From positions 13,158-77,157 of the forward strand of contig JABZLB010000011.1 of assembly GCA_015256945.1 (NCBI GenBank): 64,000 bases of DNA, given 5' to 3'. Below, one piece after another: positions 25,400 through 34,123 of this stretch (the stretch's first letter is position 1; every line of letters begins with the position of its first letter). The notes under the pieces were generated by a model. The model made no database searches and had not been told where the DNA came from. It worked only from the letters and a program-made list of their open reading frames with translations. A program made the position numbers and the translations under genes. Source of the DNA: Prevotellaceae bacterium (GTDB lineage: Bacteria; Bacteroidota; Bacteroidia; Bacteroidales; Bacteroidaceae).

Positions 25400-26729
25400 T
25401 TTTTATCGTGTTTCTATTGTCAATTGGGCACTCGGCACTGGCTATAATGATAATCAGAATCAACAAGCCGTTTGATAAAAGAGTGGTAAAAATAGAGGTG
25501 TTCAGGATGTATGAAAGGGTAGGCAGGAAGATAATGAGCAGGTCGGACAGCTTATAACGGTACGAGATAGAATTGATAAAGTGCATTAAAATGTAAAATA
25601 AAAGTCCGATAAAAAGCACGCCAAAGAACCCTGCTGCCGCCATACCATCGGTTAGAAAAAAGTTGGCATTTGCGTTCTGGCTGCCGTAAGCTACGGCCAT
25701 TCCCAATGGTTGGGAGAAGGGATATTTGTTGGTAATGGCATTAACGATGTTGATATGTGAGTAGTATGTAAACGGGTTATCGTTGACACAAAAGAAGCGA
25801 AGATAATACTGGCTGAGCCATCCTGCAACGGCCGACGTGCGCAAGATGATGATAAAACCCAGTGCAAGTTGCAGTACCTCGTCTTTAAGCAGCACGATAA
25901 TAAGGCTCGCAATAGTTAGAAAATACATTAACAGAGCATGCAGCTTGCTGTAAATGGCGTTCCTTTCTTTCTTGATGACAAAGAAAAGCACAATTAAGGC
26001 GAAGGGCATAAAGAATGTAAGTTTCTGCATGTCAATCATAAACAGCAGAAAATAAGCTGCAATAACGGCTGCCGTCTTTACCCATTTGCGCTCAGATAAG
26101 TAGTTAACAAGCAGGAAAGGATAGAACCCTCCAAACAGCCATCCTTTGATATACGCCATTAATCCCCCTCCCGTACTTTCTGAATTTTCGGCACGAAGCT
26201 GATACATTAGGTCTGATTGGGTGAAGATATTGACAAAGTGCATAGAACCAATATTGGCTGCAACAAGAACAACGGTGAGGAAAATAGTAACGGCTTGTAT
26301 CCATTTAAACGGGATAAGAGGCTCAATAATAATGTCCTTAAAGAACGTTTTCTGATTCCCGATATTTAATAAAAGCACGAAGATGGCACAAAGAAGTATT
26401 CCGTATCCATACATAGTGAGGAGATTGATATTCCACATGGTAAACAATGCATGGATGAAAGGAATATAAACTAACACGTAAAGAAAGATACAAAAAAACG
26501 AAGAAAGGTTCTGTATTCCTTTATAAAACAAGATAGGGATAACCGATAAGAACGCCCATGACAATAATTTCAACGGAGTCATGTCGATATAATCGATTCC
26601 CATATAGAAAAAAAGCTTGTAAACGAATTCGTGAAAAGCGTAGTCGTATACAAAAATATAGAGAAGCGCGCATATCATGCGCGACACCGCATTATTGGCA
26701 TTAAATATGAACCCGAGAGCCTTCTTCAT
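25389..26729 (-). CDS. O-antigen/exopolysaccharide polymerase-like membrane protein
   Basis: A 446-residue protein with about eleven to twelve hydrophobic segments and a large periplasmic loop around residues 310-360 (NDNPFTYYSHINIVNAIT), the layout of Wzy polymerases. Sequence similarity to named families is weak, as usual for Wzy. The ATG at 26729 forms an ATGA overlap with the flippase stop, so I prefer it to the start 15 codons upstream. It probably joins repeat units in the periplasm; with flippase and Wzz nearby this indicates a Wzx/Wzy pathway. Confidence 0.85.
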   Translation of the reverse strand: MKKALGFIFNANNAVSRMICALLYIFVYDYAFHEFVYKLFFYMGIDYIDMTPLKLLSWAFLSVIPILFYKGIQNLSSFFCIFLYVLVYIPFIHALFTMWNINLLTMYGYGILLCAIFVLLLNIGNQKTFFKDIIIEPLIPFKWIQAVTIFLTVVLVAANIGSMHFVNIFTQSDLMYQLRAENSESTGGGLMAYIKGWLFGGFYPFLLVNYLSERKWVKTAAVIAAYFLLFMIDMQKLTFFMPFALIVLFFVIKKERNAIYSKLHALLMYFLTIASLIIVLLKDEVLQLALGFIIILRTSAVAGWLSQYYLRFFCVNDNPFTYYSHINIVNAITNKYPFSQPLGMAVAYGSQNANANFFLTDGMAAAGFFGVLFIGLLFYILMHFINSISYRYKLSDLLIIFLPTLSYILNTSIFTTLLSNGLLILIIIIASAECPIDNRNTIKNEE

Positions 26730-28129
26730 AGTAGAGCAAGTCTGATAATGAGAATAACAGAAGACAAAACCCACAGGGGAATGTATGTTCTGAAGTTGGA
26801 AATATCGACTTTCCCCAAATGGAGTACATGCAGATACATAGCTAAATTAACCACAGAACTGGCGAAGGCATATAGAGAAAGAATGAAGTAAATGTTGTTA
26901 CTGATAAGGCATCCTGATAATATAGTAGTGACGGCTACGGAAGAATAGGCGAGGTTATACAGAAAAAGTGTTCTTTGTTTATTGAGGTATCTGAAGAGAG
27001 GTATGAGGGGTTGTGTGAGAATTGTGGGAAAAGACCAGAAAGCCAGGCATAGCGAAATATCACCTGCTGTGCTCCATTTTGAACCCAAAAACAGCGTAAC
27101 GACCTTATCGCCACCGCATGCCAGGAAAAGCATGGGGATGAAAGCAATAACCGATACAATTTTTCCTACCTGCAGGGTACATCGTTTTGTGTGCTCAATT
27201 TGCTCTGCAGGACTGGCAGAACAAAGTTGTTCATAATATACCCTTCCAATGGCAGAGCCTACTAAACTCATCGGTAAGAGCAGCAGTTGTAATACAATAG
27301 AGTAGCAGCCTATGGTTTCCTTATTGAAGAATGCAACCAGAATAAGTAGAGGAACATTGAATCCGGCAAAGCACAACAGGCTTGAAGGTGCGTCGAAGAG
27401 AGCAAAATTCTTGTATTTAAATAAGATGTTTCGCATCTTGTTCAAATCCCAATGCCAAAGGCTTCCTGTTTTTTTTATATACAGAATATAAAATAAAAGA
27501 AAGACAAAGGTTACTATTTGTGCAAGAGTTGTACCTAATATAAGTCCGTTGACTACGACGAAAGAGGTGATGCCAAACAGTATTCTTAACGACGCCTGTG
27601 AGCCTCCGAGAATGACACTTTCGAAAGCAATGCCCGAGTATTTGCCGTATCGGTTGCATATATTACTAAGTATGGTGTGTATGCAATAAGCCAGAAGATA
27701 AACGGCTAACAGGGTGATGGGAGGGAAGTTCAGGAAGAAGGTAATACCCTCTCTTTGTCCAAGGTAAAATACTAATGTCGTAATGAGTGTAATAAAACAC
27801 CCCATAAGCAGGCACAATGTTGAAACATAGGGTATCTCTTCTTCTGTGGCCTTTACGATAGTATTCTCATATCCTGCAAATATGGCAATGGTAAGAATAG
27901 AAACAAATGATGAAAATACGCCCCATTCCCCAAAGTCGGCCTGTGTGTACAGGCGCGAAAGTATGGGTGTTACAACCACAGGGAGGAGGAACATCAGCAA
28001 ATTGCTCGACGACATTTTCATGGTGTTGAGCAATAAAGAGGTTGTCTTTATCTTATTGATGAGTTGTTTCAAATGAATGATCCTTTCTTTGAGGTGTTCC
28101 GAATGTGTAACCTTTAGGAGATGGAACAT
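26726..28129 (-). CDS. Polysaccharide flippase (Wzx-like)
   Basis: A protein of up to 467 residues with about twelve hydrophobic helices of the MATE/Wzx type. Family-like stretches are MLLNTMKMSSS-type N-terminus, LPVVVTPILSRLYTQADFG (about 49-67) and a repeat of the fold after residue 230. The start is uncertain: the full frame overlaps the upstream acetyltransferase gene by 77 bases, and a TTG at 28072 or the ATG at 28021 would be more usual. It should flip the lipid-linked repeat unit across the inner membrane. Confidence 0.87.
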   Translation of the reverse strand: MFHLLKVTHSEHLKERIIHLKQLINKIKTTSLLLNTMKMSSSNLLMFLLPVVVTPILSRLYTQADFGEWGVFSSFVSILTIAIFAGYENTIVKATEEEIPYVSTLCLLMGCFITLITTLVFYLGQREGITFFLNFPPITLLAVYLLAYCIHTILSNICNRYGKYSGIAFESVILGGSQASLRILFGITSFVVVNGLILGTTLAQIVTFVFLLFYILYIKKTGSLWHWDLNKMRNILFKYKNFALFDAPSSLLCFAGFNVPLLILVAFFNKETIGCYSIVLQLLLLPMSLVGSAIGRVYYEQLCSASPAEQIEHTKRCTLQVGKIVSVIAFIPMLFLACGGDKVVTLFLGSKWSTAGDISLCLAFWSFPTILTQPLIPLFRYLNKQRTLFLYNLAYSSVAVTTILSGCLISNNIYFILSLYAFASSVVNLAMYLHVLHLGKVDISNFRTYIPLWVLSSVILIIRLALL

Positions 28130-29000
28130 AATACATTGTTATTCCCTGACGGCCTAATTCTATCATCTTATCGAGACAAGGAGCTGAATAAAACACTTTA
28201 ATGAGCAGGTTTGACAGCTTCTTTTTCTTGTAAATATCAGGGGAGAAGTGTTTGATAAGCGTTTGTTCGCGGGTTCTTCTCTCTAAGTTTCCTTCCAGGC
28301 ATGTGTAAGACTGTACATGTCCTTCGGGGTCAATATACTGATAAGTTTTTTGTACGGTGAAGAACTGTGCCCAATAAGGATAGTGTTTGTACAGCAAAGC
28401 CTCTACACAATGATCAAATGTTCCGATGTAGTGTGCGTCGAGGCCAAGTGTAAAAACAAGTGCATTCAATCGGGTCATTCGATACCAGGGAGAGTTTTCA
28501 TCCCAACAATTGACGCACCTTTCGTGGTCTTTTATGAGCCATTCAGCATGTTTACCCCATGCACATACGGAGTGTTGCACATTGATACTCCGTATAACGC
28601 CAGGCTGTTTTCGGAAAGTTTCAGCCAGATGGCCGGCGAAAGTTCTGTCGGTTTGTGGATTAAAAATGATGCTTCTATCCTGTTGCATCTTCGGATTAGG
28701 GAAAGCGGGCATCAGCAATGTTCCTTCGGAAGTAATGACAGACTGTATTTTTTGTATCAGTTCTTCGGCAGTCTCTGTATAATTATAGAACTCTTTCATG
28801 GCAGCATGTATACACACAATGCTGCCTTTTCTCATTCCAAGCTGGCACATGATTTTTATTATATCATCACTATTATACTTTTGATGATATATAATCATAC
28901 CCAGTTGTTTGTGAATATTCTTCCTTAATAGTGAAATATCCTTTACGCCAGTAATGCGCTTAAAGATAATTCCTAAGGAAGTAAGAAAGCTTGCCGACAT
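28053..29000 (-). CDS. AAC(3)-fold N-acetyltransferase in polysaccharide locus
   Basis: A 315-residue member of the aminoglycoside 3-N-acetyltransferase fold (Antibiotic_NAT). Recognisable blocks are GSIVCIHAAMKEFYNY, EGTLLMPAFPNP, the conserved SINVQHSVCAWGKHAE with its His (about 138-153) and the later DENSPWYRM, with GTFDHCVEALL. In capsule and O-antigen loci such proteins acetylate amino sugars, and the position inside the operon fits that. There is no reason to call it a resistance gene. Confidence 0.88.
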   Translation of the reverse strand: MSASFLTSLGIIFKRITGVKDISLLRKNIHKQLGMIIYHQKYNSDDIIKIMCQLGMRKGSIVCIHAAMKEFYNYTETAEELIQKIQSVITSEGTLLMPAFPNPKMQQDRSIIFNPQTDRTFAGHLAETFRKQPGVIRSINVQHSVCAWGKHAEWLIKDHERCVNCWDENSPWYRMTRLNALVFTLGLDAHYIGTFDHCVEALLYKHYPYWAQFFTVQKTYQYIDPEGHVQSYTCLEGNLERRTREQTLIKHFSPDIYKKKKLSNLLIKVFYSAPCLDKMIELGRQGITMYYVPSPKGYTFGTPQRKDHSFETTHQ

Positions 29001-29007
29001 GCTTTTA

Positions 29008-30042
29008 TTATGCGAAAATCTTCGAAATATCTTTTCTTAGAACCCAAATGGTGAGTATAATGCCCGTAAGCAGTTCCATAACCAATACAAAAATCATACG
29101 CTTAGGACCTGCGGGTTTGATGGGAACAGAGGCACCTTTCAAAACCGTGAAGACAGGGGTCTTTTCTTGTAATTTAGCCCTTGCAGCGTCATACTGGTTT
29201 TTTGCGTTCGAATAAGTATTGAATTTTAATTGCATATCGTTCTCCAAATCTTCAATCTTTGATTGGACAGACTGCAATATAACATCTTGGTTGGCGTCAG
29301 AATATGAAGCATAAATTTGCCTTGAACGCTCGTAACTGGCCTTTGCTTCCCCCACCAGCTGCTTGTAATATGCCACATCTTTACGTGCTTTGTCGGTACG
29401 ATATGCCGTAATATGACGCTTAAGTACATTACTGACAGAATCGGCCAGTATCTTACACGTCAGAGGATCCTGTGCTGTTGTTGCAATGGTAATAACGCCA
29501 TCCTTTGAATCTACTTTCAGAGATATGTTACTTCTGATGGCTTCTACTACCTTGTCCTGCATCTTATTCAGATAGTAAGGTGATTTAATATCTACCTTTA
29601 AAGGTCCTTCTTTCTTACCCAATATGGTGCTCCACCAGGGTTCTTTCTGCCTGTTGGCCAGATAATCGAAGTAGGAATATCGCTTCCCATCAATTGTTTG
29701 TATTTGAATACTGAAAAGATCGACAATGAATTTATTGTCTTCCATAAGCTCAGGATAGAGTAAAGGGGTGATTGCATCCGAGCTTTTCAGCTGGGACATA
29801 TCAAACCCAAGAGATGACGCAAGGGAACCGATGGCTCCCGATGATGACGAACTCTCAACTTCTGGAGCCAGCTTTATGTCGGTAGTATAGTATCTTGGGA
29901 CACAAAGTATGATGTAAACGGAAAGAACAAACGCTACTAATAACGTTACAAAATATAGTAATTTATGCTCTTTTATCTTTTTGACGATTAAGCGCAGATT
30001 AATAACTGCAACCTCTTTATTATCATACATATTTAACACCAA
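29008..30042 (-). CDS. Chain-length determinant (Wzz-like) protein
   Basis: A 344-residue inner-membrane protein with two transmembrane helices, at about 28-50 and 318-338, and a long periplasmic part with helical coiled-coil stretches (about 225-300). The Pro-rich second membrane entry PIKPAGPKRM is typical of Wzz. There is no tyrosine-kinase domain, so it is a Wzz without Wzc activity. The start may be the ATG at 30030. It lies 38 bases after the export protein gene. Confidence 0.92.
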   Translation of the reverse strand: MVLNMYDNKEVAVINLRLIVKKIKEHKLLYFVTLLVAFVLSVYIILCVPRYYTTDIKLAPEVESSSSSGAIGSLASSLGFDMSQLKSSDAITPLLYPELMEDNKFIVDLFSIQIQTIDGKRYSYFDYLANRQKEPWWSTILGKKEGPLKVDIKSPYYLNKMQDKVVEAIRSNISLKVDSKDGVITIATTAQDPLTCKILADSVSNVLKRHITAYRTDKARKDVAYYKQLVGEAKASYERSRQIYASYSDANQDVILQSVQSKIEDLENDMQLKFNTYSNAKNQYDAARAKLQEKTPVFTVLKGASVPIKPAGPKRMIFVLVMELLTGIILTIWVLRKDISKIFA

Positions 30043-30080
30043 TCAAAAAAGTTCAATATTTATCAATTACCAGTAGTTGC

Positions 30081-32678
30081 TTATTTAACCACATTAGCAA
30101 TTGTTGCTATCATGGCAGCAATGCTTGCCATGCCTGTTCCAAGACTCATTGTTTCTGCAATTGACATTTTTCGTGTAATTTTGCTCGGCACAACTATCTC
30201 GCATCCTGGTTCAATTTTAGCACCGGTTTTTGCCTTTGCCACCATTCCATTCATATAAATAATGTATGCACCGCCCTTCCTCGCGTTCTGAGCGTAGCCT
30301 CCTGCTGCATTAATGTAATAGTGTGCACTTTTACCTTTTTGAAACGATACGACGTTAGGATACATAACAGCGCCGTTAATCTTTACGGTTGCCGTGTATC
30401 GTGGCAGGATAAGACGGTCGCCAGCACGCAGAACAATGTTTGCATCACTTTGTGGATTACTGATAGCTTTATCGAGCTCTATGCCCACAGGATAGCTGTT
30501 TGGTACTTGAAATTTCTCGAGTTGCTTTTTTGTAGCTTCAGTTCCAGCCTGCATTATGTTGCTGTTCTGCGAGCTTGCTGCAAGTTGCAAAAGCTGTTGT
30601 TGTAATTGTTCCTGCTGCATTTTGTAAGCCGCTTCCATGCGGGCTTTCTCATCGGCATTGGCCTGACGTTCAAGGCGCGCACCCTTTATATAGGCAATGT
30701 CGGTAATTCCGCCTGCAGCTTTCAGCAAGTCGGTAAGCCGTGCATTACGCTTGCTAAGCGTGTAAGTACCTGGGAACTGTGCTTCTCCTTCGATGGAAAC
30801 ATTCTGTTGTACAGAATAAGAAGGATTCTTTCGCACATAAACTTCGTCAAAAGGCTGTAATACAAAACCAGGCTCGCCGTCGATAACAAATCCGTCTTTT
30901 AGTGCGAACGTATAGTTTTGTGCAATGATACTGTCGGTTGTTAGCGCATGTGGTATTACCACTCGTCGTGCAATGTCGACCTTAACAGTGGATGCAGCAT
31001 CTTTCAATCCTCCGGCTTGTAATACAAGATCTTCAAGCGTTTCGTTGTCAGCATATTTATAAATACCCGGGTATTGCACCTCACCCTGAATGGTTATGGT
31101 ACGTTCAGTCATTGCAATTTGTTTGGAAGGGATAAAAAGAACGTCATTCTCTTTTAAAGGAATATCAGCTATTTTGCCACTCATAATTCCTTTTATATCA
31201 ACGGGAATAACCTTTAAAGTACGGTCTTCATTCATGCGGTGCATGACGGCACGGTTGGTAAAGGCATCCTCGGTAAGGCCTTCGGCGTGCTGGATAAGCG
31301 TACGAACACTATTGATACCGTCACCAAGCTGGTACATGCCCGGCCGGAACACAGCGCCTTTTATCTCTACTGTATTATGATAACGAGGCAGGACAGAATC
31401 GACAGTTACGCTATCACCATCGGCAATACGAAAGCTATTCATGTCAAATTCGTCAACATTAAACACAGCATACTCACGTCCTGTCTTTCTATTTACGCGT
31501 ACAGCCTTCGTGTATGCGTCACCAGTAAATCCACCTGCGTATTTTAAAAGCGTACCAACGCTTTCATTTTTCTTCATTTCATAATACATAGGTCGTTTCA
31601 CCTTGCCTGTAATATCAACCAGACAGTCGTACGGACCGACAGATATAACATCGCCGTCGTTCAGCCTTACATTCCCTGTCATCTTACCATTTAATATGTA
31701 ATCGTAGATGTCGCACACGCTGATAAGATGGTTATTACGATATATTTTGATATTCCTCAGCGTTCCAATGTCGTTGGTTCCTCCTGCCATATATAAAGCA
31801 TGAAAGACAGTAGCAAAAGCCGATAAGGTATAAGTACCGGGTACTTTTACTTCTCCCATGACATTAACTGTGATAGTACGGGTCTGACCTAATGATAAGT
31901 TGATGCGGCTGCTACGATACCTGCTGCCGAGCGTACTGCGTATTCGTGCCTTTGCTGATGCTATTGAAAGCCCGCCAACTTGTATAGGACCGAATCCTTC
32001 AATAACGATTTGTCCGTCAGGTGACACTGTACAATTAAAGGTTTTCTGTGAAGCTCCATAAACATCTACTGCTACAACATCGCCAGGTCCCAGCATGTAG
32101 CTTTGGGGTGTAGCGATATTCATGGCAGGCTCAAAAGTTAGATTCTTGTTGTTAAAGATGTCACGGCCAAATACTTTCTTTCCAGAATCTTCTTTTTCCT
32201 CGTTGTCTTTTTCTTCTTTTTGTTTGGTTAAAGGCAATAATTCATTCTGCATTTGTAAGAAGTCCTGATCGTTTTCGTCATATTCCTGTTTCCAAGTTGT
32301 ATTGCCCTGTATACGTTGCGTAGTTGAAGCTGCGCGCTTACGATTTATCGTAGCCGTTGCTTTTTTATCAGCTTCGGCCTCTTCTTCATTTTTCTTTCCA
32401 TTATTAGTTCGTAGTCGTGAAGTAGGCTGGGTTGTTTGATCTGTGCTGCCAAGTCCGAGATTTTGCTTTTGACGCTCATACATTTTCTTTACGCGTCTTA
32501 TTTGTGATATGTCTACACCGTTTTGCATAAGCCGGGTAACAATTTGTGATTGCGGTGTACCCTTGGCTGCTTCCTTTTGCACAAATTCGGCTACTTGTGA
32601 ATCGGTCATTGACGATTGCGCCATAACATTTGTGAAAATCATGCTAAAGAACATGATGAAAACGATGATTTTTTTCAT
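30081..32678 (-). CDS. SLBB-domain polysaccharide export protein (Wza-like)
   Basis: An 865-residue exported protein, much longer than Wza (about 380). The start at 32678 gives a signal peptide ending VMA|QSS. A helical, Gln/Lys/Glu-rich region (25-180) precedes the poly-export domain (MLGPGDVVAVDVYG, about 195-210, and VSPDGQIVIEGFGPIQVGG). Then follow about five to six SLBB modules, recognisable by repeats like VNVMGEVKVPGTYTL, VEIKGAVFRPGMYQL, ITIQGEVQYPGIYKY and VSIEGEAQFPGTYTL. It ends in a hydrophobic helix. It is the first gene of the minus-strand operon. Confidence 0.93.
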   Translation of the reverse strand: MKKIIVFIMFFSMIFTNVMAQSSMTDSQVAEFVQKEAAKGTPQSQIVTRLMQNGVDISQIRRVKKMYERQKQNLGLGSTDQTTQPTSRLRTNNGKKNEEEAEADKKATATINRKRAASTTQRIQGNTTWKQEYDENDQDFLQMQNELLPLTKQKEEKDNEEKEDSGKKVFGRDIFNNKNLTFEPAMNIATPQSYMLGPGDVVAVDVYGASQKTFNCTVSPDGQIVIEGFGPIQVGGLSIASAKARIRSTLGSRYRSSRINLSLGQTRTITVNVMGEVKVPGTYTLSAFATVFHALYMAGGTNDIGTLRNIKIYRNNHLISVCDIYDYILNGKMTGNVRLNDGDVISVGPYDCLVDITGKVKRPMYYEMKKNESVGTLLKYAGGFTGDAYTKAVRVNRKTGREYAVFNVDEFDMNSFRIADGDSVTVDSVLPRYHNTVEIKGAVFRPGMYQLGDGINSVRTLIQHAEGLTEDAFTNRAVMHRMNEDRTLKVIPVDIKGIMSGKIADIPLKENDVLFIPSKQIAMTERTITIQGEVQYPGIYKYADNETLEDLVLQAGGLKDAASTVKVDIARRVVIPHALTTDSIIAQNYTFALKDGFVIDGEPGFVLQPFDEVYVRKNPSYSVQQNVSIEGEAQFPGTYTLSKRNARLTDLLKAAGGITDIAYIKGARLERQANADEKARMEAAYKMQQEQLQQQLLQLAASSQNSNIMQAGTEATKKQLEKFQVPNSYPVGIELDKAISNPQSDANIVLRAGDRLILPRYTATVKINGAVMYPNVVSFQKGKSAHYYINAAGGYAQNARKGGAYIIYMNGMVAKAKTGAKIEPGCEIVVPSKITRKMSIAETMSLGTGMASIAAMIATIANVVK

Positions 32679-32762
32679 TCTCTGTGATTTATGTAATCGA
32701 CAAAACAAGTTTATTCTTTAATTGTAGAAACCCTTATTTCGCCAGAAATATTGTATATAGTG

Positions 32763-32770
32763 CAAAAATA
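32763..32770 (-). promoter_or_regulatory. -7 promoter element of the polysaccharide operon
   Basis: The minus strand reads TATTTTTG, matching TAnnTTTG, about 85 bases before the ATG at 32678. The leader of roughly 80 bases shows no riboswitch fold that I can recognise. Confidence 0.5.
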
Positions 32771-33033
32771 CATAAAAAAAACGTAACATCTTATAGTTTA
32801 ACTATATTGATAGAAAAATAGGTTTAATTTGAATGTTTTGATAGTAATTGGTTGTTTTGAAAGAGTAATTATGTGTACTTATAGGAAGTAGGGGGAGGTG
32901 AAAATAATTGGGAATGAAAAAAAATATATTGTAAGATGGGTTTATTTACACTAAAAGTATATATATTTGCAGTATGAAAGTATTCAGACTTACGATACCA
33001 TTACTAATAAAATACATTTTTATATGGTTGGTA

Positions 33034-33064
33034 TTGGCCTGATATTGTAGGTTTGTTATGTTTC
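33034..33064 (+). promoter_or_regulatory. Promoter of the tmRNA gene
   Basis: TTG at 33034-33036 and TATGTTTC at 33057-33064 (one change from TAnnTTTG) are 20 bases apart. Transcription would begin close to the mature 5' end at 33075. Another TATATTTG stands at 32962-32969 and could start a longer precursor. Confidence 0.5.
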
Positions 33065-33074
33065 ACATCGCACT

Positions 33075-33469
33075 GGGGTTGACTGGATTTGACAGCAGAT
33101 GAGATGGTACGTAAGCACGCGGAGCCTCGTTGGCTTGCTCCTTAAACAAAGTGAACAAAAATTTAATTGGCGAAAACAATTACGCTCTCGCTGCCTAACT
33201 GAAGTACAGTAAGTTACTGGCTTTATCGCGTTACAAGGTAATGCGACGAGACATCGCTCCGAGGATGTTTTTCCGAATCTAAGGGATCAGCGGTGCAGAA
33301 CAATCGGGAATAGCTTTCGTAAGCCTTGTTGCGAAAGTGAAAATTAAAGGATAAGGACGTAGTTGGTGGTCCAGGTCTTGCTGCGTCACGAAAATCGAAG
33401 GCTGGAATAAACGTGTAGAAAGCGTATGGTTTCGCTGTTTGGACGTGGGTTCGACTCCCACCAGCTCCA
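33075..33469 (+). ncRNA. ssrA: Transfer-messenger RNA (tmRNA)
   Basis: A one-piece tmRNA of 395 bases that rescues stalled ribosomes and tags their products for proteolysis. The 5' end GGGGTTGACTGG pairs with CAGCTCC at 33462-33468 to make the acceptor stem. The T arm is GTGGGTTCGACTCCCAC. The reading frame for the tag starts at GGC 33169 and ends with TAA. CCA is not encoded, so it is added after transcription. Pseudoknot regions fill the space after the tag, where any open frame is spurious. Confidence 0.96.
33169..33198 (+). other. tmRNA tag reading frame (GENNYALAA)
   Basis: GGC GAA AAC AAT TAC GCT CTC GCT GCC TAA encodes GENNYALAA. With the alanine carried by tmRNA itself the tag is A-GENNYALAA. 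The LAA end is the usual degradation signal. Confidence 0.95.
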
Positions 33470-33515
33470 CTTGATGTACTCTAAACAAGAGTCTTTAGGA
33501 AAATGATTAAATCAG

Positions 33516-33557
33516 ATAATCGCTGTAATCTCAATGAGTTACGGCGATTATTCTTTT
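33516..33557 (+). terminator. Terminator of the tmRNA gene
   Basis: A 13-bp stem with one G-U pair (33516-33528 with 33539-33551), a 10-base loop and a following TCTTTTA. It lies about 45 bases after the mature 3' end. Confidence 0.75.
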
Positions 33558-34042
33558 ATGTATAACCTTGTTAGGTTTACCATGTATATACTAATGGATA
33601 GTTTGAAATATAAATAATAAGTATTCTCAACCTCCTAAAAATGTCGGGTGTACGATATAACTTGTGTATAAAGTTTTTTTATGTAATTGCAATGAATACC
33701 TATATGTTATTTAATTTTATAAATCACATGTGGGTTCTATTCGGGAGTTGTGAATTCTAATTAGGTTATGTTTATAATTAATGATTTATCAATTGTAAGA
33801 CTAAGGCATTCCTGAAGAGTGCGCTTCCCGTACATATCAGCATATTATAGTACTGTACTACAAAGTTATTTGCAAAATAACAATAAGTGAATAATTGTAA
33901 CTTCTCAATTAAATCCGTTCAGCCTGTCTTGCTCATCTTTTAATTGTGGGAGCATGTATCTTACTACCATTTTTATATTTAATAACTGTTTGGTGGTTGT
34001 AAAAGCAGGATGGGGACATTTGTAAATAGTCATTTTTAGGTA
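33558..34042. other. AT-rich gene-free stretch
   Basis: About 480 bases between the tmRNA terminator and the promoter of the receptor operon. It is AT-rich on both strands with no credible gene, tRNA or strong hairpin. It may simply be upstream regulatory space for the receptor operon. Confidence 0.5.
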
Positions 34043-34073
34043 TTGTTAATCATTGTATATTGTCATAACTTTG
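34043..34073 (+). promoter_or_regulatory. Promoter of the receptor/M16 peptidase operon
   Basis: TTG at 34043-34045 and TAACTTTG at 34066-34073, spaced by 20 bases, fit the Bacteroidetes consensus well. The leader to the ATG at 34124 is about 45 bases. I saw no recognisable operator. Confidence 0.65.
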
Positions 34074-34123
34074 CAATTAGAAAAAGAGGTTTCTCCTTTT
34101 AAATCTCTATTTGCCAGTTTTCG

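Noticed and set aside
28053..29000. Aminoglycoside resistance gene
   Set aside because: The AAC(3) fold is shared by sugar acetyltransferases, and the gene is embedded in and overlaps the polysaccharide operon.
32679..33074. Riboswitch or leader RNA upstream of the polysaccharide operon
   Set aside because: The leader of about 80 bases shows no recognisable riboswitch core, and the remaining sequence is AT-rich with promoter elements only.
33279..33488. Open frame of 69 codons on the minus strand
   Set aside because: It lies across the 3' half of the tmRNA and is an artefact of structured RNA sequence.
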